Below, piece after piece: positions 1-5,661 of a stretch of 5,808 nt of DNA. Each line of letters opens with the position of its first letter. Within the stretch, counting starts at the first letter, position 1. The notes under the pieces are model-generated. The model did not search any database and was not told the origin of the DNA. It worked only from the letters and a program-made list of their open reading frames with translations. A program made the position numbers and the translations under genes. Source of the stretch: an uncultured Alphaproteobacteria bacterium (lineage in GTDB: Bacteria; Pseudomonadota; Alphaproteobacteria; CAKMZR01); NCBI GenBank assembly GCA_929200455.1, contig CAKMZR010000107.1, forward strand, positions 1 through 5,808, read 5' to 3'.

Positions 1-21
1 ATCGCTTGAAGGTCTGTTCAT
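1..21 (-). CDS. Possible start of a further gene, cut by the window edge
   Basis: An ATG on the minus strand at 21 opens seven codons (MNRPSSD) before the window ends. It lies about 60 nt downstream of a good promoter-like sequence (113-84), which suggests that a gene or RNA begins here. No Shine-Dalgarno sequence precedes the ATG, but none of the other minus-strand genes in the window has one either. Seven codons are too few to identify a product or to be sure that this is the start. Confidence 0.25.
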
Positions 22-83
22 GGTTTTGAAAGTTGCAATGTGGGGTGGTGGGGGACGTGGTGGGGTTTATGTGGAGTGGGGTT

Positions 84-113
84 ATTATATAGAAAAGATA
101 GGTGCTGTGTCTA
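84..113 (-). promoter_or_regulatory. Sigma70-like promoter reading leftwards, just after lpxB
   Basis: On the minus strand there is a perfect -10 box TATAAT (89 down to 84) and a -35 box TAGACA (113 down to 108, one mismatch from TTGACA) separated by 18 nt. It begins 6 nt past the lpxB stop codon and would start transcription near 77, towards the left edge. The local A+T richness stands out in an otherwise G-rich plus strand. It would give the next gene its own transcription independent of lpxB. The call rests on consensus matching by eye. Confidence 0.45.
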
Positions 114-119
114 GAAAGA

Positions 120-1334
120 TCAAGGTGTGTGTTTTTGAGTTGTGGGTATGAGAGGGAGGATGTGTTGTGCGGCGACGGTTGCGGGTTGGTTTTGATTTTT
201 GAGGAGGTGGGGTATGAGTTTTTGGGTTTGTGAGATTTGCGAGGAGGGTTCTTCGATGAGGATTTTCAGGGCGTGGGCGAGTTTTTTTGGGGAGCATTGT
301 TGTTGTATGAATTCGGGTATGGGGGGTTGTTTGTGGAGGTGAATTGCGAGGATATTGAGGATTCCGACGTGAGATGTGTGGATGAAAAGCGGTGCGAGGA
401 GGGAAGCGGCGAGGCCGATGATGGGATGGAGTGTATAGGCGATGACGGTAGGAATTTTTGCAACAGAGAGTTCGAGAGAAGCGGTTCCTGATGCGGTGAG
501 GGCGGCATGTGAGCGGGCGAAGAGGAGGTGTCTTTGGGTTGAGGGGATGATGGGCGTGTGGAGGGGGAAGGCGTGGGGGCAGAGTTTTTGCACGAGGGGG
601 ATGAGATGGGGGGGTGTGACGATGAAAGGTTTGAGTTTGAGGTTGGGCATGAGGGTTGAGAGGATTTGGTGTGTTTTTCCGAAGATGGGGAGGAGTCTTT
701 GGATTTCTTGGGTTCGTGATCCTGGCAGGTATGCTATGGGGATGTCTGAGTCTGAGATGAGGTGAAGGCGAGCGAATTCTTGGACTTTGTGTTCGGGGGG
801 GATTTGGGGTTGGGCTGCGGGGAATCCGATGAAGAGGGAAGAGGCGTTGTGCTGTTGGAAGTAGGGAGGTTCGAAAGGGAGCAGGGTGAGGATGAGGTTG
901 AAGTGTTGGGCGAATATTTTTGCACGTTTTTTTCTCCAAGCCCATACGGGAGGGGGATTGATGAGGATTTGGGGGACGTGTGGGCGTTGCGAGCGGATAA
1001 TTTTTGCGTTGGCGAGAGCAAATCCCGGTGCGTCAAGTGCGATGACGGCGTGAGGAGGGTTTTGTTGTATGTGGGAGCGGAGTTGGTTACGAAATTTTCT
1101 GAGTAGGGGAATATTTTTGAGGTATTGCAGGGGCCATATGATGTCGCCGAATCCGAATTTTGCGGCGTCATGGAAGGGGATGAGGGTTGAGAGTCCTTGG
1201 GCTTGCATGAGAGGTCCGCCACACCCTGAAAAGGAGAGGGGCTGTTGCGTATGAGTACGAAGGGCGTGTATGATGTCGGCACCGATGGCGTCGGCGGAAG
1301 GTTCGCAGGCGGTGATGAGGAAGTGAAGGGTCAT
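120..1334 (-). CDS. lpxB: Lipid-A-disaccharide synthase LpxB (404 aa)
   Basis: This is a GT-B glycosyltransferase of the GT19 family. It joins UDP-2,3-diacylglucosamine to lipid X to form the lipid A disaccharide, and it acts at the cytoplasmic face of the inner membrane. Visible landmarks are the N-terminal strand-loop ITACEPSADAIGA (residues 7-19, the family's GE-x-SGD loop), GCGGPLMQAQGL (37-48), ALDAPGF with the likely catalytic Asp101, VWAWRKKRAK (130-139), LLPFEPPYF (151-159), LPGSR (203-207), ASGTASLEL (281-289) and NILA (327-330). The length is normal for the family. The ATG at 1334 is chosen because the conserved N-terminus begins directly after it. There is no Shine-Dalgarno sequence; the start is preceded by CTTACTTCCC. 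Several normally conserved positions differ: Gly-to-Cys and Gly-to-Ala in the EPSGD loop, IGFP instead of xGHP, and LINPPPVW instead of the usual HYVxPSVW. The protein is Pro-rich (about 46) and Gly-poor (14). It is divergently placed to ubiK, 24 nt apart. The identification is firm; full activity is less certain because of the substitutions. Confidence 0.95.
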   Translation of the reverse strand: MTLHFLITACEPSADAIGADIIHALRTHTQQPLSFSGCGGPLMQAQGLSTLIPFHDAAKFGFGDIIWPLQYLKNIPLLRKFRNQLRSHIQQNPPHAVIALDAPGFALANAKIIRSQRPHVPQILINPPPVWAWRKKRAKIFAQHFNLILTLLPFEPPYFQQHNASSLFIGFPAAQPQIPPEHKVQEFARLHLISDSDIPIAYLPGSRTQEIQRLLPIFGKTHQILSTLMPNLKLKPFIVTPPHLIPLVQKLCPHAFPLHTPIIPSTQRHLLFARSHAALTASGTASLELSVAKIPTVIAYTLHPIIGLAASLLAPLFIHTSHVGILNILAIHLHKQPPIPEFIQQQCSPKKLAHALKILIEEPSSQISQTQKLIPHLLKNQNQPATVAAQHILPLIPTTQKHTP

Positions 1335-1341
1335 GGGAAGT

Positions 1342-1350
1342 AAGGAGAGG
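1342..1350 (+). promoter_or_regulatory. Ribosome binding site of the ubiK-like gene
   Basis: AAGGAGAGG ends 8 nt before the ATG at 1359, a strong Shine-Dalgarno match at normal spacing. It decides the ubiK start. It is the only clear Shine-Dalgarno sequence before any gene in the window. The whole divergent lpxB-ubiK gap is 24 nt, so promoters for either gene must lie inside the other's coding region. A weak -10-like TATGAT at 1269-1274 inside lpxB could serve ubiK, but its -35 is poor. Confidence 0.75.
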
Positions 1351-1358
1351 AAAAAGAG

Positions 1359-1679
1359 ATGGGCGATCGAAGAAAAAAAGCGGAGGATGTGATGGGCGTG
1401 ATGACGGGAGCGTTGGGTATTTTGAGTGGCGTGGGCAAGGAGATGAAGGGCGTTGTTCGTGAGAAGCTTGGGGTGGGAGAAGAGGCTGAGGCGGCAAAAG
1501 AGACTGGGGTGGGAAAAGGAAGTGGAGTGGAAGAAGAAGGTAGGGGAAGCGTGGAACTGTTGAGGGAGGAGTTGGCTGTGATGAGATTATCCTTGGCAAA
1601 AGAGCGTCAAGAGCGTGAAGCTTTGGAGGTTAGAGTATCAGAACTTGAGGGAGGAAAGGGGAAAAAGAAGAAGATTTGA
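1359..1679 (+). CDS. ubiK: UbiK/BMFP-family ubiquinone biosynthesis accessory factor (106 aa)
   Basis: This is a small protein of the UbiK (YqiC, BMFP, formerly DUF526) family. In enterobacteria UbiK is a trimeric coiled-coil, membrane-associated factor needed for efficient aerobic ubiquinone synthesis; the role is transferred from the family. The sequence shows the family layout: an N-terminal amphipathic segment MGVMTGALGILSGVGKEMKG (12-31), then VREKLG, and a C-terminal coiled coil from about residue 64 to 96 (SVELLREELAVM ... REALEVRVSELE) with a lysine-rich tail. Between them lies a Gly/Glu/Ala low-complexity stretch (about 38-63) that seems longer than usual. The start at 1359 is fixed by AAGGAGAGG at 1342-1350. 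It is the only plus-strand gene, with 18 Gly and no Pro, the mirror image of its neighbours. It is divergent from lpxB and convergent with gshB, whose stop codon lies 13 nt away, and no terminator hairpin is visible between them. Confidence 0.8.
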   Translation: MGDRRKKAEDVMGVMTGALGILSGVGKEMKGVVREKLGVGEEAEAAKETGVGKGSGVEEEGRGSVELLREELAVMRLSLAKERQEREALEVRVSELEGGKGKKKKI

Positions 1680-1692
1680 AGAGGAGGTGGGT

Positions 1693-2646
1693 TTAAGAGG
1701 AGGGATTGTGCGGTTTGAGGTTGAGGGTATCCCAAAAGACGGCAGCGGGATTGAGTCCTGTAAATTTTTGTATTTCTTGGAATCCGGTGGGAGACGTGAT
1801 GTTGATTTCTGTGAGAGCGGCCCCGATGACGTCGATTCCGGCGATGAGAATATCATTTTGTACGAGGAAGGGTTGGATTTTTTGACAAAGAGAGCGTTCT
1901 TGAGTTGAGATTTCTGCGTGATGAGCGACGGCTCCGACATGGAGGTTGCTTCTGTGATCATGCTCTGGTGCGATGCGGTTGATGGCTCCGATGGGTTCAC
2001 CGTTGATGAGGATGATTCGTTTGTCACCATTTTTGATATCTGGGAGGAAGGCTTGAGCGATGACGGGTACGTTTTCGATGGCGGTGAGACATTCGAGGAT
2101 GATGGGGAGGTTGGTATCTTGGGGCTTGACGTGAAAGACGCCCCGTCCGCCGTTTCCGTAGAGGGGTTTGACGATAATATTGTGGTGATGTTTTTGGGCG
2201 AATTCTTTTATGAGGCTGATGTCGTGAGAGATGAGGGTTTGCGGGAGGAGTTTGAGGATTTCCGGAGGAGGAATTTTTTCTGGAAAGTTTCTGACGGCGC
2301 GTGGATTGTTGACGACTCTGACGGAGGGAGGGAGGTGTTCGAGGAGGTAGGTGGAGGTGATGTAAGAGATATCGAAGGGGGGGTCTTGTCGTATGAGGAC
2401 GGCGTTGCATGTGTCGAGATGAGTCCACATGGGTTTTTTGCATTTGGGTTGAGTGTTGGGTTTGAGTTCGAGGGGGTATGTGAAGGCTTTGAGTCTTCCG
2501 TTGTCGAGGGAGAGGGAGTGGGGGAGGTAATGGAGGACTCTGTAGTCTCGTTTTTGGGCTTCGAGGGCGAGGGCGAAGGAGGTATCCGTTTGGATATCGA
2601 AGTTTTCGGGGTTATCAGATTGGAGAGCGATTGTGATCACGGGCAA
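1693..2646 (-). CDS. gshB: Glutathione synthetase GshB (317 aa)
   Basis: This is the ATP-grasp ligase that adds glycine to gamma-glutamylcysteine to make glutathione in the cytosol. The N-terminal domain reads like alphaproteobacterial GshB (DTSFALALEAQKR at 21-33; RQDPPFDISYITSTYLLE at 86-103; NNPRAVRNFPEK at 113-124). The ATP-grasp part shows IIVKPLYGNGGRGVF (157-171) with Lys160 and the Gly-rich loop, GDKRIILINGEPIGAINR (207-224), and the metal-binding set Asp272, Glu280, Asn282 in GIDVIG...TEINITSPTG. The length is normal. No ATG is available: the candidates are TTG at 2646 (MPVITIAL) and GTG at 2640 (MITIAL), which differ by two residues. Neither has a Shine-Dalgarno sequence. The frame stays open for 66 codons upstream to the TGA of the preceding peptidase, but without another usual start codon. 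No gshA is present here. The stop (TAA) is 13 nt from the converging ubiK stop. Confidence 0.95.
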   Translation of the reverse strand: MPVITIALQSDNPENFDIQTDTSFALALEAQKRDYRVLHYLPHSLSLDNGRLKAFTYPLELKPNTQPKCKKPMWTHLDTCNAVLIRQDPPFDISYITSTYLLEHLPPSVRVVNNPRAVRNFPEKIPPPEILKLLPQTLISHDISLIKEFAQKHHHNIIVKPLYGNGGRGVFHVKPQDTNLPIILECLTAIENVPVIAQAFLPDIKNGDKRIILINGEPIGAINRIAPEHDHRSNLHVGAVAHHAEISTQERSLCQKIQPFLVQNDILIAGIDVIGAALTEINITSPTGFQEIQKFTGLNPAAVFWDTLNLKPHNPSS

Positions 2647-2672
2647 GAGGGGGGTGGGTTGTTTGAGGGGAG

Positions 2673-2739
2673 TTGAGGTGGCTGGAGTTGCGTTTTTTGA
2701 GGGGATGTTGATGTTTTTTGAGGTGGCTGGAGTTGCGTT
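2673..2739. repeat. Two identical 22-bp direct repeats, 45 bp apart
   Basis: A 22-bp sequence containing GAGGTGGCTGGAGTTGCGTT occurs identically at 2673-2694 and 2718-2739. The 45-bp offset is a multiple of three. Between the copies is a T-rich partial echo (TTTTTTGAGG, then GTTGATGTTTTTTGAGG). It looks like a local tandem duplication with later change. No protein or known repeat family is recognised. Confidence 0.85.
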
Positions 2740-2755
2740 GTTTGCGGGTGTGTGT

Positions 2756-2821
2756 TTGAGGTGAAGTGGGTTGAGGGTGTGTGTTGAGGTGAAGTGGGTT
2801 GAGGGGAAGTGGGTTGAAGGG
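2756..2821. repeat. Second local repeat family: two 22-bp copies plus a partial copy
   Basis: A 22-bp unit (core GTGAAGTGGGTTGAGGG) is identical at 2756-2777 and 2784-2805, 28 bp apart. A closely related copy follows at 2799-2821, offset by 15 bp. The unit has no C on the plus strand. It lies directly beside the 22-bp pair at 2673-2739 but is a different sequence. Irregular spacing and absence of unique spacers rule out a CRISPR array; replication slippage in a low-complexity strand is the simplest origin. Confidence 0.8.
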
Positions 2822-2844
2822 AGGTTGAGGGTGTGAGGGTTGTT

Positions 2845-4167
2845 TCAAAAGGGGTCTGAGGGTCCGATGGTGACGATGAGAGGTTTTGTTTCCCACAGTG
2901 ACTTTGCGAGAGAGTGTAGTTTTTCGGGTGTGACGGCTTGAATTTCTTGAGTATAGTATGAAAGGGTGTCTGCGGGTTTGTTTTCGAACAGGGGTTGGGT
3001 GAGGGAATGGGCGATGCTTGGGTTGTCTGTGAGGTCGAGTGTGAGGCTATTGATGGCGGCACTGCGTGCGGCATTGATAGTTTTTTTGTTGATGGGTTTT
3101 GAGACGAGGGATTGTATGGCGTCTTTGATGAGGGAGATGACTTCTGGAGTTTGTTGTTGTTCTGTGGCGGATTGTATGAAGACGAAGCCGGTATTGTGGG
3201 AATAGGAAACGGGGTAGGCTTGGACTCCGTAAGCGAGTCCGCGTTCTTTTCGGATGGAGGGCGTGAGGTAATGTTCTTCGAGGATTCGGGAGAGGAGGAG
3301 GATGGAGGGGAAGTCGGGATGGGTTCGAGAGATTCCCGGGAGAGCGAAGGTGATTTTGGTTTGTTCGAGGTCGTCATCTTGTAGGTGGATGTGTTTTCCC
3401 CAAGCGTTGGGTGAGGGAACTGCGGGTGGGGGTGGAGGGGGAGGGGAAGATGATTTTTTGGGGACGATGAAGTCGATGAAGGAAGCGGTTTCTTCTTTTG
3501 ACATGGAGGTGAGGGCGACAAATTTCACGGGAGACGTTTGCCATTTTTTGTTGAAGTTGGTGATGTGATTTTTTGAGATGGAGGGGAACATGTGGGGTTG
3601 GGGTAGGCTTTGTTTTCCCCAAGGAGAGTTTTCATGGAAGAGAGCATTTATGACGGTACGTTGTACGCGATCGCTGGGATTTTTTAGTTGTTCGGAGAGG
3701 TCAATTTTTTGTGATTTTTTGAATCGGTTGAAGTCGTAGGAGTCGACGAAGTTTTCGTTGAGAGTTGCGCGGAAGAGATTTTTGAGGTTGTGTTGCGTGG
3801 AAGTGACGAAGTGCATTTCGACGAGGACGAATAGGGAAGAGATGTCGATACCGATGTAAGCGGAGAAGTTGTTGAGGATTTGATTTGTGGAGTTTCTGTC
3901 GAAGGAAGAGGTTCGTGTGGTGAGGAGTTCTTCTGAGAGGTTTGCGATGAGTTTGTGTACGGCGGGCGTGTGATCTTGGAGGCTACGATAGCTGAAGGGG
4001 TAGATTGCGTGGAGTGCTGTGATGGGGGAGTTGGGGGTATGGACATACCAGAAGGAGTGTCCTTTGGGAGAGGAGAGGATTTGGGGCACAGAGTCCTGAT
4101 TTTGGGCGTAGAGGGGTTTGAAGAGGAGTGTGAGGAGGAGTGTGAGGAGGAGGAGTTGAGGTTTCAT
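2845..4167 (-). CDS. Exported non-catalytic M16-family peptidase subunit (440 aa)
   Basis: This is an insulinase/pitrilysin-family (M16) protein, predicted periplasmic, and the likely partner of the catalytic M16 protein encoded just upstream. A signal peptide is clear: Lys2, the hydrophobic run LLLLTLLLTLLF (5-16), and a likely cut after LYA (Ala21). At the place of the zinc motif HxxEH it reads TPAVHKLIANLSEELL (67-82), so it should not bind catalytic zinc. The C-terminal half keeps the substrate-binding Arg/Tyr motif RKERGLAYGVQAY (306-318; Arg309, Tyr313). In known bacterial heterodimeric M16 pairs one chain carries the zinc site and the other the R/Y pair, which matches this. The two halves are joined by a linker with seven prolines in a row (242-248). 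The ATG at 4167 is preceded by a run of C with no Shine-Dalgarno sequence, 21 nt after the upstream stop, so co-transcription is likely. The substrate is unknown. Confidence 0.9.
   Translation of the reverse strand: MKPQLLLLTLLLTLLFKPLYAQNQDSVPQILSSPKGHSFWYVHTPNSPITALHAIYPFSYRSLQDHTPAVHKLIANLSEELLTTRTSSFDRNSTNQILNNFSAYIGIDISSLFVLVEMHFVTSTQHNLKNLFRATLNENFVDSYDFNRFKKSQKIDLSEQLKNPSDRVQRTVINALFHENSPWGKQSLPQPHMFPSISKNHITNFNKKWQTSPVKFVALTSMSKEETASFIDFIVPKKSSSPPPPPPPAVPSPNAWGKHIHLQDDDLEQTKITFALPGISRTHPDFPSILLLSRILEEHYLTPSIRKERGLAYGVQAYPVSYSHNTGFVFIQSATEQQQTPEVISLIKDAIQSLVSKPINKKTINAARSAAINSLTLDLTDNPSIAHSLTQPLFENKPADTLSYYTQEIQAVTPEKLHSLAKSLWETKPLIVTIGPSDPF
3424..3446 (+). other. G-run cluster encoding the heptaproline linker (G-quadruplex-like on the plus strand)
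   Basis: The plus strand reads GGG-T-GGGGG-TGGA-GGGGG-A-GGGG, four G runs with short loops, which meets the usual G-quadruplex pattern. On the minus (coding) strand it gives seven consecutive proline codons (residues 242-248 of the non-catalytic M16 protein) at the joint between its two homologous halves. A polyproline run normally stalls ribosomes unless EF-P acts. Whether it has a role or only reflects the C-rich coding strand cannot be told. Confidence 0.6.
4123..4146. repeat. 12-bp tandem duplication inside a signal-peptide coding region
   Basis: GAGGAGTGTGAG occurs twice in tandem (4123-4134, 4135-4146) and is followed by a degenerate third copy. On the minus strand it encodes the repeated Leu-Thr-Leu-Leu in the hydrophobic core of the signal peptide of the non-catalytic M16 protein. 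In-frame gain or loss of a unit would lengthen or shorten that core by four residues. Confidence 0.75.
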
Positions 4168-4188
4168 GGGGGTCTGGGTTTCTAGGTT

Positions 4189-5661
4189 TTAGGAGGGAGG
4201 GGATGGTTTTTCGAGGTTGACGAAGGGGTGTTCGTGGAAGAGTGTTTTTGCGACGGTGTGAATATGCTCGAGTCTGATGTTATTGAGTTCTTGGATGAGG
4301 TTTTGGAATTCTTGAGGTGTTTTGTTGTGGATGAAGAGTTTTGTGAGCATGGAGTCGAGGCTTTCGAGGTCATCGAAGCTGTAGGCGAAGGAAAGGAGGA
4401 TACTGTTTTTGGCGTCTTGGAGATTTTGTTTGCTGATGAAGGATGGATTTTTGAGGAATTGGAGCAGGGTTTGAGAGAGTTCTTCGACATTTTTTGTGTT
4501 GTCGATATTTTCTGCCTGGATGTAGAAGAGGGTGGGTCCACGTTTCCAGGGGTTGTAGGATGCACTGACGCTGTGGGCGTATTGTGTTTCGTGGACGAAG
4601 GTTTTGAAGAAGGAGAAGCTTTCGTTTGTAAGGATTTCTGAGAGGATGGAGAGGGAAAGAGCGACTTGGGAGGGAGAGATTTTGTTATTAAATTTTTTGA
4701 GGAAGATGTGTCGGTAGTCGTCGGGAGGGAAGAGGGAGGGATTGTCGGTGAGGGAGGTTGTTTTCCAAGAGAGGTTTATGGAGGGGGCATAAATTTTTTC
4801 TTGGTGGGTGATGTGGAAGGTGGGTGCGCGTGCGGGGGGTTCAAAGAGGGTGGGATCATATTTTGAGTGGGTTTTTTGATTTTGGTTCTTTTGGGTTGGA
4901 GGTATATTTCCGTAGTATTTTTCGGCAAGAGCGAGGACGTGTGGGAAGGAGACGTCCCCGACGACGCTTATCATGGCGTTATGGGGTTGGTAGTAGCGAT
5001 CATGGAAGTTTATGGTTTTTTCGAGGGAGAGTTCTTGGATGTCGGCATCGAATCCGATGGTGGGGTTTCTGTAGGGGTGGACGCGGAAGATGAGGTTTCG
5101 GAATTCTTCGTAGAAGAGGGATTGCGGTTCATTATCGACGCGAAGGTTTCTTTCTTCTGTGACGATTTTTTTTTCTGATTTAAATTTTTTGGGGTCGATG
5201 ACGAGGAATTGGAGTCGTTCTGCTTCGAGTTCCATGACTTTGTCGAGGTGTTGAGGTTGTATTCTTTGGTAGTATTGGGTGAAGTCGTTGCCTGTGGAAG
5301 CGTTATAAACCCCGCCGATGGTTTCGAGCAGGGTTTCGATGGTTTCTTCGGATCGTTTGGAGGTTCCACGATGTCGGATATGTTCGAGGAGGTGGGCGAG
5401 TCCGTGTTCTTCAGGTTTTTCGTCTATGGAACCGACTTTGTAAGTGACGGTATGTAAGACGACGGGAGCGCGAGGATTTTCGACGACCATAAGACGCATA
5501 CCGTTTTTGAGGATGGTGGTATGTATGAGGGGGAGTTGAGGGACTGTGACGGACTGGGGTGCGAGGGTGTTGGGAGGGGGGGAAGCATGAGAGGAGAAGG
5601 AGAAGAGGAAGAGGAGGGTTGCAGCGGAGAGGAAGTGTGTGATGAAGGATGTTTTGGACAT
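4189..5661 (-). CDS. Exported catalytic M16-family zinc peptidase (490 aa)
   Basis: This is a pitrilysin/insulinase-type metallopeptidase, predicted periplasmic. A signal peptide is visible: Lys3, hydrophobic residues about 10-22, and a likely cut after SHA (Ala26). The inverted zinc motif HLLEH is at 90-94 (His90 and His94 as ligands, Glu93 as catalytic base). The third ligand is expected about 76 residues on and is found in TEERNLRVDNEP (168-179), as Glu169 or Glu170. Other family features are GLAHLLEH..HRGT (87-100), GGVYNASTGNDFTQYY (116-131), HPYRNPTIG (195-203), YYQPHNAMISVVGD (223-236), and a second, inactive M16 domain after about residue 280 with HETQYAHSVSASYNPW (357-372). The ATG at 5661 is preceded by AAATTCCC and no Shine-Dalgarno sequence. 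It is first in a probable two-gene unit with the non-catalytic M16 partner. Substrates are unknown; turnover of peptides or misfolded exported proteins is a family-based guess. Confidence 0.93.
   Translation of the reverse strand: MSKTSFITHFLSAATLLFLFSFSSHASPPPNTLAPQSVTVPQLPLIHTTILKNGMRLMVVENPRAPVVLHTVTYKVGSIDEKPEEHGLAHLLEHIRHRGTSKRSEETIETLLETIGGVYNASTGNDFTQYYQRIQPQHLDKVMELEAERLQFLVIDPKKFKSEKKIVTEERNLRVDNEPQSLFYEEFRNLIFRVHPYRNPTIGFDADIQELSLEKTINFHDRYYQPHNAMISVVGDVSFPHVLALAEKYYGNIPPTQKNQNQKTHSKYDPTLFEPPARAPTFHITHQEKIYAPSINLSWKTTSLTDNPSLFPPDDYRHIFLKKFNNKISPSQVALSLSILSEILTNESFSFFKTFVHETQYAHSVSASYNPWKRGPTLFYIQAENIDNTKNVEELSQTLLQFLKNPSFISKQNLQDAKNSILLSFAYSFDDLESLDSMLTKLFIHNKTPQEFQNLIQELNNIRLEHIHTVAKTLFHEHPFVNLEKPSPPS

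Larger units (their letters stand above)
2647..2844 (-). promoter_or_regulatory. Repetitive, G-poor (on transcript) spacer between M16 gene and gshB; possible Rho loading region
   Basis: This 198-nt gap is the longest non-coding stretch between genes. In 2651-2844 the plus strand has 98 G and only 5 C, and from 2746 to 2845 there is no C at all. A minus-strand transcript here would be C-rich with no G for 100 nt, hence unstructured. C-rich, G-poor, untranslated RNA is the classic description of a Rho utilisation site, so it may attenuate transcription into gshB, but no pause or termination point can be seen. No promoter for gshB is recognisable. All three minus-strand frames have few stops here because of the composition, which is not evidence of coding. 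Confidence 0.35.

Noticed and set aside
85..945. A 286-codon Pro/His/Arg-rich minus-strand frame overlapping lpxB
   Set aside because: It is a shifted-frame shadow of lpxB with no recognisable motif.
1605..1610. TTGACG on the minus strand inside ubiK as a -35 box for lpxB
   Set aside because: The nearest -10-like GATAAT is only 13 nt away, too close for a sigma70 promoter, and nothing suitable lies at 16-18 nt.
1680..1692. Bidirectional terminator between the converging ubiK and gshB stops
   Set aside because: The 13-nt gap and its flanks are almost all purine on one strand and cannot form a hairpin.
1918..2676. A 252-codon plus-strand open frame opposite gshB
   Set aside because: It is acidic and low in complexity, resembles no family, and lies antisense to a clear GshB. 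The C-poor plus strand simply has few stops in this frame.
2673..2821. Possible CRISPR array or satellite-like RNA gene
   Set aside because: There are two different units with irregular offsets (45, 28, 15), no unique spacers of even length and no cas genes nearby.
2845..2847. TGA recoded as tryptophan, joining the M16 protein to GshB
   Set aside because: TGG is used for conserved tryptophans, for example both in VWAWR of LpxB, even though G is disfavoured on this strand, and TGA ends LpxB and UbiK at natural C-termini. The M16 protein also ends where the family normally ends.
2637..3521. A 294-codon minus-strand open frame, Ser/Pro/Thr/Gln-rich, spanning the M16 gene end and the spacer
   Set aside because: It is out of frame with the M16 protein and has composition expected from a C-rich, G-poor strand. 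Long stop-free frames are produced here by the bias.
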